This document shows positions 18,238-25,675 of a DNA stretch of 64,000 nt, in pieces; position 1 is the stretch's first letter; each line of letters opens with the position of its first letter. The stretch is from DASUPK01 sp963695805 (lineage in GTDB: Bacteria > Actinomycetota > Thermoleophilia > Solirubrobacterales > 70-9). The notes beneath the pieces are model-generated. The model was not told where the DNA came from and made no database searches. It saw only the letters and a list, made by a program, of their open reading frames with translations. The position numbers were made by a program, and so were the translations under genes. The DNA is taken from NCBI GenBank assembly GCA_963695805.1, contig CAVOHV010000005.1:372001-436000 (forward strand), in the 5' to 3' direction.

Positions 18238-19263
18238 ATGGTGGAGAAGATGCCGAACCTCCCTCGCCCGAGATTGCGCAGGACCCGCGCCGGCGAGCTC
18301 GCGCCGCTTCCGCCTGAGCCGCAGGCGCCCAAGGTCGAGGAGATCGCCGCGGAGGGCCTCCGCTGGGTGAAGATCGACCGGCCCGGCGCCCTCGAACAGG
18401 CCTGGCTCGAGGAGAACTTCGACTTCCACGCCCTCGACTACGAGGACGTCCTCTCCCGCAACCAGCGGCCGAAGATCGACGTCTACGACGACTACCTGTT
18501 CATCGTTCTCCAATTCCCGGTGTTCGACCCCGCGGCGGGGCGACTGAACGCCGGCGAGCTCGACATCTTCGTGGGGGCCGGCGTGCTGATCACGATTCCG
18601 AACCAGCCGCTCCAGCCGGTCGAGTACCTGTTCGAGCGCTGCCGCCAGAAGGAGGAGCTCCGCGACCAGCTCTTCAGCCGCGGCTCGGGCTATCTGCTCT
18701 ACCGCCTCGTCGACGACGGCTTCGACTACTGCTTCCCGATGCTGCGCAAGATCGGCAACAAGCTGGACGTGCTCGAGGAGGAGATCTTCGAGGGGCGCTC
18801 GGATGAGATCGTCCGCGACCTTTCGAACGTCAAGCAGGAGATCATCAACTTCCGCAAGGTGATTCGACCGCAGCGCACCGTGCTCAGAGATCTCGAGCGC
18901 GTGAAGGAGCGCTACCTCTCGCCAGACATGGACCTCGAGATCTACTTCGACGACATCGTCGACGCGCACGAGCGCATCTGGGACATGCTGGAGAACTACA
19001 AGGAGGTCGTCGAGGCACTGGAGCAGACGAACGAATCGGTGCTCGCCCACCGCTTCAACGACATCCTGCGCCTCCTGACCGTGTTCAGCATCGTCTTCCT
19101 CCCGGCGACGCTGGTGGCGAGCATCTGGGGCATGAACGTCGGCCTGCCTGGGGGCGGGGAACCCTCGACTTCCTCCGACACGATCTTCTGGGTCCTGATC
19201 GCGGTGATGATCGGGATCATGGGCGGCATGCTCCTCTGGTTCCGCCGCCGCGGCTGGTTCTGA
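18238..19263 (+). CDS. corA: CorA-family magnesium/cobalt transporter
   Basis: The 341-residue protein has a large N-terminal cytoplasmic domain, a long 'stalk' helix (LEIYFDDIVDAHERIWDMLENYKEVVEALEQTNESV, written here only as an extent near residues 240-275) and two C-terminal membrane helices. The first ends with the pore signature 'SIWGMNVGLPGG' (GMN), and the protein ends in a basic tail. It forms homopentameric divalent-cation channels. A small hairpin (18210-18232, GCTCC/GGAGC core) sits immediately before the ATG and may limit ribosome access. ATG at 18250 is an alternative start. Confidence 0.93.
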   Translation: MVEKMPNLPRPRLRRTRAGELAPLPPEPQAPKVEEIAAEGLRWVKIDRPGALEQAWLEENFDFHALDYEDVLSRNQRPKIDVYDDYLFIVLQFPVFDPAAGRLNAGELDIFVGAGVLITIPNQPLQPVEYLFERCRQKEELRDQLFSRGSGYLLYRLVDDGFDYCFPMLRKIGNKLDVLEEEIFEGRSDEIVRDLSNVKQEIINFRKVIRPQRTVLRDLERVKERYLSPDMDLEIYFDDIVDAHERIWDMLENYKEVVEALEQTNESVLAHRFNDILRLLTVFSIVFLPATLVASIWGMNVGLPGGGEPSTSSDTIFWVLIAVMIGIMGGMLLWFRRRGWF

Positions 19264-19270
19264 GGAGCCG

Positions 19271-20035
19271 ATGGCCGAGGCCGCACTTCACCGGCACGGT
19301 GCGTTCGTGCACGAGCATCCCTCAGCGCGGTCACACCGTCATCTCCGACACCCCCGCCGCCGCTCCAGCCTGGCGACGCGTCCGGACACGCATGGCCACG
19401 ACCACTCCCTTCAGCACACCCACACTCACGGCCTGGTCGACGACTCGATCAATCGCTCTCGCGAGGGACTGCGCGCCGTCGGACTCTCGCTCGGCGTGCT
19501 CGGCGCCACCGCCGCGATCCAGGCCGCCATCTACGCCGCGACTCACAGCGTCGCGCTGCTCGCCGACCTGATCCACAACTTCGGGGACGCGCTGACGGCC
19601 CTCCCGCTTGCTGCGGCTTTCGCGCTCCGCTCGGCTAGAGCGGAGCGCTACGCCAGCCTTGCGGTGGTGCTGGCGATCTTCGTCAGCGCCTGCGTCGCCG
19701 GCGTGATCGCGATCGAGAAGATCATCAACCCCGACGCTCCCACCCACCTGCTCGCCCTCGGACTCGCGGGAGCAGTCGGCTTCGCCGGCAACGAGGCGGC
19801 TGCCCAGATCCGGTTGGGGGCCGGCCGACGGCTCGGCAGCCCCGCCCTGACTGCCGATGGCCACCACGCTCGAGCCGATGGCTTCGTGAGCCTCGCCGTA
19901 CTGCTCAGCGCCGGACTCGTTGCGCTCCGACTCCCGCTCGCCGACCCGATGATCGCGATCGTCATCACCGGCGTCATCCTCCGCATCACCTGGCAGTCGT
20001 GGCTCACCGTGAGCGGTCGTGTGCATTCCCACTAA
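19271..20035 (+). CDS. Cation diffusion facilitator, short form
   Basis: The 254-residue membrane protein has an N-terminal His-rich cytoplasmic stretch (HGHDHSLQHTHTHG) and six predicted membrane helices. The two metal-site motifs are in 'LLADLIHNFGDAL' (TM2) and 'ADGHHARADGFVSL' (TM5). CDFs exchange Zn2+, Fe2+ or Mn2+ for protons. The usual C-terminal cytoplasmic domain of about 80 residues is absent; the protein ends soon after TM6. It follows corA by seven bases, so the two ion transporters are probably cotranscribed. The metal is not predictable. Confidence 0.88.
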   Translation: MAEAALHRHGAFVHEHPSARSHRHLRHPRRRSSLATRPDTHGHDHSLQHTHTHGLVDDSINRSREGLRAVGLSLGVLGATAAIQAAIYAATHSVALLADLIHNFGDALTALPLAAAFALRSARAERYASLAVVLAIFVSACVAGVIAIEKIINPDAPTHLLALGLAGAVGFAGNEAAAQIRLGAGRRLGSPALTADGHHARADGFVSLAVLLSAGLVALRLPLADPMIAIVITGVILRITWQSWLTVSGRVHSH

Positions 20036-20047
20036 TACGATCCCGGT

Positions 20048-20533
20048 GTGCAGCGGATCTGGGCCCCGTGGCGGCTTGAGTACGTGAAGGACGCCTCCAA
20101 GGACAACGAGTCGGAATGCATCTTCTGCGCGGGCCTCGACGCCGGCGATGACGATGCGAACCTGATCGTCCGCCGCGGCGAGCGCGCATTCGTGATCCTC
20201 AATAAGTACCCGTACACGAACGGCCACCTGATGGTGGCGCCCTACGAGCACGTGGCCGAGCTGCAGGGACTCGACGATCAGACGATGGCGGAGATCATGT
20301 CGCTGGCGCAGCGCGGGATCGGCGCGCTCGAGAGGAGCTACGCGCCGCACGGCTACAACGTCGGCTTCAACCAGGGCCGAGTCGCGGGCGCGGGAGTCGA
20401 GCACCACATCCACATGCACGTCGTCCCCCGCTGGGGCGGCGACACCAACTTCATGCCGGTGCTCGGCGACACCCGGGTGATGAACCAGAGCCTCCACGAC
20501 AGCTACGAGACGCTGAAGGCAGCGTTCGACTGA
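20048..20533 (+). CDS. HIT-family nucleotide phosphorylase/hydrolase (Ap4A-type)
   Basis: The 161-residue protein begins 'MQRIWAPWRLEYV' (GTG start) and has the zinc-type CIFC pair near residue 25. The histidine triad reads HHIHMHVVPRW near residue 120. The WAPWR...C-x-x-C pattern is characteristic of the actinobacterial Ap4A phosphorylase-like branch, which cleaves diadenosine polyphosphates. It lies 12 bases after the CDF gene and 1 base before the phosphomannomutase. Confidence 0.9.
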   Translation: MQRIWAPWRLEYVKDASKDNESECIFCAGLDAGDDDANLIVRRGERAFVILNKYPYTNGHLMVAPYEHVAELQGLDDQTMAEIMSLAQRGIGALERSYAPHGYNVGFNQGRVAGAGVEHHIHMHVVPRWGGDTNFMPVLGDTRVMNQSLHDSYETLKAAFD

Positions 20534-20534
20534 T

Positions 20535-21911
20535 ATGGCGATCACCGCCCCGCCGGCCGGCATCTTCAAGGCGTATGACATCCGCGGGATCTATGGCGAG
20601 GAGCTCGACGGCGAGACCGCGCACCTGATCGGTCGCGCCTTCGCCCGGGTGCTCGCCGACATTCGCGGCAAGGAGCCGTCCGGCCTCCGCGTCGGGCTCG
20701 GCCATGACATGCGCCTGAGCTCGCCCGAGATGGCCGCCGGGGTGCGCAACGGCCTGGTGGAGGAGGGCGTCACAGTCATCGATGCGGGCGAGGTCGCGAC
20801 CGAGATGAGCTACTACCTGGTCGGCTCGCGCGAGCTCGACGGCGGGGCGATGATCACCGCGTCGCACAACCCCAAGAAGTACACGGGGGTGAAGCTGCTG
20901 CGGGAGGGAGCCCTGGCTCTATCCGGTGACGCCGGAATCCAGGAAGTCCGGACGCAGATCGAGGCCGGTATGCCGGATCCCCCCGGCGGCGGCTCGGTCG
21001 AGGAGATCGACATCTACCCCGACTTCCACGAGCACATGCTCGCCGCGATCGACACCGATGCGATCGGCCCGCTGCGGATCCTGGCCGACGGCAGCGACGG
21101 GATGGCCGGGCCGATGGTCGGGCCGCTGCTCGAGAAACTGAACCTCGAGGTCACCACCAGCCGGTGGGAACCGAACGGCGACTTCCCCGAGGCGGGTCCC
21201 AACCCGTTCCTCGAGGAGAACCGCCGCATGCTGGTCGAGCAGGTAAAGCGGCAGGGAGTCGATCTGGCCATCGCCTGGGACGGCGATGCGGACCGCTGCT
21301 TCTTCATCGACGACCAGGGAAACTTCTGCGACGGCGACTTCGTCTGCGCGCTGCTCGCCCGCGCCACGCTGGCGAAGGAGCCGGGAGCGCTGATCCTCTA
21401 CGACCCCCGCTCGAGCCGCGCGGTGCGGGACACGGTCGCGGCAGCGGGTGGAAAGTCCGACCTGAGCCGGGTCGGCCACGCGTTCTTCAAGATCCGCATG
21501 CGCGAGACCGGCGCGGTCTTCGGCGGGGAGGTGTCCGGCCACTACTACTTCCGCCACTTCTACTGCGCGGACTCGGGCACGATGCCGGCGCTGCTCATGC
21601 TCGAGCTCGTCTCACGGGAGGGACGCCCACTCTCGGAGTTGATGGACGAGTTCCGCTCCAAGTACTTCATCTCCGGGGAGATCAACTCCGAGGTCGCGGA
21701 TCAGGAGGCGAAGATGAAGGAGGTCGAGGAGCACTACCCGGACGCCGAGATCTCCCATCTCGACGGCGTCTCGATCGACTACCCGGAGTGGCACTTCAAC
21801 GTGCGGCCTTCCAACACCGAGCCGCTGCTCCGCCTGAACCTCGAGTCGCTCGTCTCCCGCGAGGACATGGAGGCCAAGCGCGACGAGGTCCTCGCCCTGA
21901 TTCGCTCGTGA
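20535..21911 (+). CDS. manB: Phosphomannomutase/phosphoglucomutase
   Basis: The 458-residue alpha-D-phosphohexomutase shows all four functional loops. These are the phosphoserine loop ITASHNPKKYTGVK near residue 110, the metal loop WDGDADRCFF near 245, the sugar loop GEVSGHYYF near 330, and the phosphate-binding loop VRPSNTEPLLRL near 430. It interconverts hexose 6- and 1-phosphates for GDP-mannose and cell-envelope sugar synthesis. Its stop overlaps the next gene's GTG (GTGA). Confidence 0.94.
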   Translation: MAITAPPAGIFKAYDIRGIYGEELDGETAHLIGRAFARVLADIRGKEPSGLRVGLGHDMRLSSPEMAAGVRNGLVEEGVTVIDAGEVATEMSYYLVGSRELDGGAMITASHNPKKYTGVKLLREGALALSGDAGIQEVRTQIEAGMPDPPGGGSVEEIDIYPDFHEHMLAAIDTDAIGPLRILADGSDGMAGPMVGPLLEKLNLEVTTSRWEPNGDFPEAGPNPFLEENRRMLVEQVKRQGVDLAIAWDGDADRCFFIDDQGNFCDGDFVCALLARATLAKEPGALILYDPRSSRAVRDTVAAAGGKSDLSRVGHAFFKIRMRETGAVFGGEVSGHYYFRHFYCADSGTMPALLMLELVSREGRPLSELMDEFRSKYFISGEINSEVADQEAKMKEVEEHYPDAEISHLDGVSIDYPEWHFNVRPSNTEPLLRLNLESLVSREDMEAKRDEVLALIRS

Positions 21912-22978
21912 CCGAGGAGGTGTCGCCCGAGGTCTGGGACCGGATCTCCGAGGCGGGGATCAGGGTGATGCGGATCCCCACCCCGTTTCAGGTCGGGCGC
22001 GTCAACACCTACTTGCTCGAGGACGAGCCCCTCACCCTGATCGACTCCGGCCCGAACTCCGGCAAGGCACTCGATGAGCTCGAACGCCAGCTGGAGGCGC
22101 TCGGCCACGGGATCGAGGACCTCGAGCTGGTGATCATCACCCACCAGCACATCGACCACCTCGGCCTGGTGGACATCGTCGCCAAGCGGTCGGGCGCCGA
22201 GGTGGCGGCCCTCGACCTGCTCGCGCCATTCGTCGAGAACTTCGGCGAAGACGCGCAGCGCGACGACGAGGAGGCCGCCGCGCTGATGCTCCGCCACGGC
22301 ATCTCGGAGGAGGTCGTCCGGGCTCTGCGGCGGGTGACCGGCAGCTTCCGCGCCTGGGGCTCGAAGGCCCACGTCACCCGGCCACTGCACGACGGCGAGG
22401 TGCTCGAGCTCCGCGACCGCCGCCTCGAGGTCCAGCATCGGCCTGGACACAGCCCCTCCGACACCCTCTTCTGGGATTCGGAGCGCCGGCTCCTGATCGC
22501 AGCCGACCACCTGATCAAGCACATCTCCTCGAATCCGCTGATCTCGCGACCGCTCGATGGATCCGCAGAGCGCACGCAGGCTCTGGTCGTCTATCTCGAG
22601 TCGCTGAAGAAGACCCGCGAGTTGCCGGCCGACGTCGTCCTATCCGGTCACGGCGAGCCGATCACGGACCACGCCGCGCTCATCGACGAGCGCTTCGCGC
22701 TTCACCAGAGGCGGGCCGAGAAGCTCTACGGCCTGATCGCCGAGCGCCCCCGCACGGGCCACGAGCTCGCGCAGGCGCTCTGGGGTGACGTTGCGGTGAC
22801 GCAGGCGTTCCTCACCCTCTCGGAGGTGATCGGCCACGTCGACCTGCTCGTCAACTCGGGCTATGTCCGGGAGATCGAGGACGGCGAGGTGGTGCGCTAC
22901 GAGGCGACGTCGGACGCCCCGGCCGACCAGCTCGGGGATCTCATTCCCGGTGGTAACCCGGTGCTCAGCCGGGGTTAG
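21908..22978 (+). CDS. Metallo-beta-lactamase-fold hydrolase with C-terminal winged helix
   Basis: The 356-residue protein carries the metal motif ITHQHIDHLG near residue 76, further ligands in 'QHRPGHSPSDTLFW' and 'VLSGHGEP', and a C-terminal domain of about 90 residues resembling the winged-helix tail of LACTB2-like hydrolases ('VTQAFLTLSEVIGHVDLLVNSG'). Relatives hydrolyse thioesters or act as RNases. GTG at 21908, overlapping the manB stop, is the start used; anything upstream belongs to manB in another frame. Confidence 0.86.
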   Translation: MTEEVSPEVWDRISEAGIRVMRIPTPFQVGRVNTYLLEDEPLTLIDSGPNSGKALDELERQLEALGHGIEDLELVIITHQHIDHLGLVDIVAKRSGAEVAALDLLAPFVENFGEDAQRDDEEAAALMLRHGISEEVVRALRRVTGSFRAWGSKAHVTRPLHDGEVLELRDRRLEVQHRPGHSPSDTLFWDSERRLLIAADHLIKHISSNPLISRPLDGSAERTQALVVYLESLKKTRELPADVVLSGHGEPITDHAALIDERFALHQRRAEKLYGLIAERPRTGHELAQALWGDVAVTQAFLTLSEVIGHVDLLVNSGYVREIEDGEVVRYEATSDAPADQLGDLIPGGNPVLSRG

Positions 22979-22987
22979 AGGAGAGGC

Positions 22988-23998
22988 GTGCCGACGATCG
23001 CCCCTGCCCACAGAGAGCCCGAGCCGGCCGCTCACGCGATGCCGCTCGAGCCGGATGCGGCGAAGAAGCGGATGCTGATCATCGTCAATCCGTACGCGAC
23101 AACGGTCTCGGATCGGCTCAAGAACCTCGTCGTCTACGCGCTGCAGGCCCGGTATGAGGTCGAGGCCGTCGACACCCAGGCGGCCGAGCACGCGATCGAG
23201 ATCGGGCGCGAGGCGCGTACCGGCGGCTACGACATCGTCGTCGCGTTCGGCGGCGACGGCACCCTGAACGAGGTCGCGAACGGGCTCGCCGGCACCGACG
23301 TCCCCGTCTCGGTGCTGCCTGGCGGCTCAACCAACGTCGTCTGCCGCACTCTCGGCATCCCGAATGACGTCGTCGACGCGACGGAGCACCTGATCGCCCT
23401 GGCCGACGACTTCCGTCCCCGCAAGATCGACCTGGGGCGCTGCAACGGCCGGCACTTCGTCTTCGCCTGCGGAGTCGGTCTCGACGCCACCGTTGTGAAG
23501 CGGGTGGACGCACATCCGCTGCTGAAGGCCCGCGCCAGGCAGTGGTACTACACCTGGGCCGCGATCTCGGCCTTCTACCGGCACTACCTGCGTGACCCGG
23601 TGCGGTTCGAGCTCGAGGTCGACGGCGAGACGCTCGAGGGCGTCACCGCCATCGCCCAGAACTCCGACCCCTTCACCTACTTCGCCAACATCCCGATCCG
23701 GATCTGCGAGGACATCGGGCTGGACGACGGCACGATCTCGATGGCCCTGCTCCGCCGCGCCAAGCAGCGCGACATGCTTCCGATCGCCTCGCGCGTGCTG
23801 AGCAAGAGGCTGCACGCCTCCAAGCACCGGCAGATCGATGAATTCAACGACGTCACCAGGGCCTCGGTGCGCTCCGTCTCCAAGGACTCAGACGGCGTGC
23901 CCCGGCCGTTCCCGGTACAGGTCGACGGCGACTACATCGGCGAGTACACGGGGCTCGACTTCTCCGTCGAGCCTGGCGCGCTGACGATCGTCGCCTAG
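22988..23998 (+). CDS. Diacylglycerol/lipid kinase (DAGK catalytic domain)
   Basis: The 336-residue protein has 'MLIIVNPYATTVSDRL', the nucleotide motif VAFGGDGTLNEVANGL near residue 85 and 'VLPGGSTNVVCRTLGIP'. This is the DagK/YegS/sphingosine-kinase arrangement. Such enzymes phosphorylate diacylglycerol or related lipids, feeding phosphatidic acid back to phospholipid synthesis. About 30 disordered residues precede the domain. It follows the MBL gene by nine bases. Confidence 0.9.
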   Translation: MPTIAPAHREPEPAAHAMPLEPDAAKKRMLIIVNPYATTVSDRLKNLVVYALQARYEVEAVDTQAAEHAIEIGREARTGGYDIVVAFGGDGTLNEVANGLAGTDVPVSVLPGGSTNVVCRTLGIPNDVVDATEHLIALADDFRPRKIDLGRCNGRHFVFACGVGLDATVVKRVDAHPLLKARARQWYYTWAAISAFYRHYLRDPVRFELEVDGETLEGVTAIAQNSDPFTYFANIPIRICEDIGLDDGTISMALLRRAKQRDMLPIASRVLSKRLHASKHRQIDEFNDVTRASVRSVSKDSDGVPRPFPVQVDGDYIGEYTGLDFSVEPGALTIVA

Positions 23999-24004
23999 GT
24001 TGCC

Positions 24005-24019
24005 GCGGCCTGTGGCCGC
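24005..24019. terminator. Hairpin between convergent genes
   Basis: GCGGCC-TGT-GGCCGC forms a six-pair stem in the 20-base gap between the lipid kinase and the convergent secreted-protein gene. It has no T-run on either side, so a terminator role is only inferred from its position. Confidence 0.35.
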
Positions 24020-24477
24020 TACTTGTGGCGCGCGGTGAAGTTGACCCGCGCCTTGCCGGCCGAGCAGAGGTCCTGCGCCGGGAAGTGGTAGATCGCGAAG
24101 CCCTCGACCTCGTTCGTGCTCACGAATCGTCCGTGGATCTTGTCGATCTTGTTGCCGAGGAATGTGCGGGTGAAAGAGAAGGTGCCGTTCCCGCCGAGCT
24201 TCTTGCTCGCGGTGGCTCCGCCGAGGGTGAAGACCGGCGCCGAGACGCAGGCCTCCCTGGCGACGGTCGGCTCGGTGGTCAGGGTGACCTTCCGCTTCTT
24301 CACGGTGAACTGGACCTTCCGGAACGCCGTGCTGATCGCATCCTGGTCGGTCTTGCCGTTGTACTTGCCGGTCTTGACCGCCACTCCGGCATCGGCCACA
24401 CCAGGACCTACGAGAACGAGACCCGCCAGCACGGCCGCCATGAGCAGCTTCCCTACCGCCTTGCGTGCCATACCCAA
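24019..24477 (-). CDS. Secreted protein of unknown function
   Basis: The 152-residue product has a typical signal peptide (LLMAAVLAGLVLVGPGVADAG, cleavage near residue 30). The mature domain of about 120 residues is beta-rich with two Cys and several repeats of the 'G-T-F-S-F-T' and 'V-x-F-T-x-K' type. The pattern (TGKYNGKTDQD... at the front) recalls small Ig-like exported proteins that are abundant in Thermoleophilia genomes, but I recognise no characterised family. It is transcribed divergently from the HIT gene at 24509. Confidence 0.7.
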   Translation of the reverse strand: MGMARKAVGKLLMAAVLAGLVLVGPGVADAGVAVKTGKYNGKTDQDAISTAFRKVQFTVKKRKVTLTTEPTVAREACVSAPVFTLGGATASKKLGGNGTFSFTRTFLGNKIDKIHGRFVSTNEVEGFAIYHFPAQDLCSAGKARVNFTARHK

Positions 24478-24508
24478 GCGACCCTACCGCTTCTAAGCTG
24501 CTCCGCCA

Positions 24509-24940
24509 ATGACCGCCGACCCCAATTGCCGCTTCTGCCAGATCATCGCCGGCGACGAACCGTCGCACGTCGTCTTCGAGGATGAGCGCACCCTCGCCTT
24601 CCTCGACAACCGGCCGTTGTTCCCCGGCCACTCGCTGCTCGTGCCCCGGGATCACCACGAGACGCTCGGCGACCTGCCCGACGAGCTGGTCGGGCCGCTC
24701 TTCCAGAACGCCAGGTTGCTCTCGGTCGCCGTGCCGAAGGCGATGAGGAAGCCCGGATCGTTCGTCGCCTTGAACAACATCGTCAGCCAGAGCGTGCCGC
24801 ACGTCCACGTCCACGTGGTCCCGCGCAAGCCGAAGGACGGCCTGCGCGGCTTCTTCTGGCCCCGGACCAAATACGACTCTGAGGATCAGATGCGCGAGGT
24901 CGCCGAGCGCGTGCGGCGGGCGGTGGACAGAGCTACTTGA
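24509..24940 (+). CDS. HIT-family hydrolase
   Basis: The 143-residue protein has an N-terminal CRFCQIIAGDEPSHVVFED segment and the histidine triad VPHVHVHVVPRK near residue 95, the HINT-like branch. Family members remove AMP or other groups from adenylated amines and nucleotides. It is the second HIT protein within 5 kb and differs from the first in lacking the WAPWR start. Its last eight bases overlap the convergent cupredoxin gene. Confidence 0.9.
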   Translation: MTADPNCRFCQIIAGDEPSHVVFEDERTLAFLDNRPLFPGHSLLVPRDHHETLGDLPDELVGPLFQNARLLSVAVPKAMRKPGSFVALNNIVSQSVPHVHVHVVPRKPKDGLRGFFWPRTKYDSEDQMREVAERVRRAVDRAT

Positions 24941-25631
24941 GCTTGGCCGTCGCGGTGGCGGGCGAGCCGAATGGGATTTCGGCGGTGACCTTGACCGTGG
25001 CCTTGCGTTTGGCGCGCAGCTTGCTCTTCCCGGACTTGCTGAGCTTGATCGTCTCGAACACCTGGCCCTGGGCCAGGGAGAGGTCGCTCGACCTGCCGAT
25101 CGTGGCCTTGCCGAGCTTCGCGACGAGGGAGACGTCGTCGACCTTTGCCGAGGTGTTGAGCGCCACATTGATGCCCTTCTTCAGAGCCTTGGCGATCTTC
25201 TTCGCGCGAATGCTGAGAGCGGCGGACGGGCGTGGCTGAGGCGCGCCGCTCGTGCTGACATGCAGGGTCCCGCTCATCGTCGTCGGGTGGACGGTGCAGA
25301 AGAACGGGTAGTCACCGGAGGCCAGGTACTGCGTGCCGGAGACGGCGGCGGTGCCGCCGTCGATGGTCGGACTCCGGAAGAGCGCCTTGCCATCAGGGCC
25401 TGGCTGACGGGCGGTCACGTTGTGAGATCCGGCACGGTCCTGGAACTGGACGACATCGCCCTGGTCGGCGTTGTACGGCGTGCCCGTCGCCTGGCGATCG
25501 TAGGACTCGGCAGGACCCGCAACGATCGGGTCGGAGGCGGCAAGAGCGATTCCGACATACGCCATGGCAGCGAGGGCCGCCAGTGCGACCGCCATCGCCA
25601 ACCGTCTGCCGACTATCCCGCGCTTCAGCAT
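24933..25631 (-). CDS. Membrane-anchored or secreted cupredoxin-like copper protein
   Basis: The 232-residue product starts with a signal/anchor helix (LAMAVALAALAAMAYVGIALA). Residues 35-125 form a cupredoxin domain with the type 1 copper ligands His in AGSHNVTA and Cys-His-Met in FFCTVHPTTMSG. A Lys/Ser-rich beta domain of about 100 residues follows and resembles no family I know. Cupredoxins carry electrons or bind copper outside the membrane. ATG 25631 is chosen because it starts the signal peptide; the longer reading overlaps relA. Confidence 0.82.
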   Translation of the reverse strand: MLKRGIVGRRLAMAVALAALAAMAYVGIALAASDPIVAGPAESYDRQATGTPYNADQGDVVQFQDRAGSHNVTARQPGPDGKALFRSPTIDGGTAAVSGTQYLASGDYPFFCTVHPTTMSGTLHVSTSGAPQPRPSAALSIRAKKIAKALKKGINVALNTSAKVDDVSLVAKLGKATIGRSSDLSLAQGQVFETIKLSKSGKSKLRAKRKATVKVTAEIPFGSPATATAKLK

Positions 25632-25675
25632 CCTTGCCCTTATAACGCGATTCTGGCGAAAAAGGATTGGTCTTG

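Noticed and set aside
21164..21907. A longer N-terminus for the MBL hydrolase
   Set aside because: It would read manB in another frame as Arg/Gly-rich sequence; the GTG overlapping the manB stop fits the conserved start.
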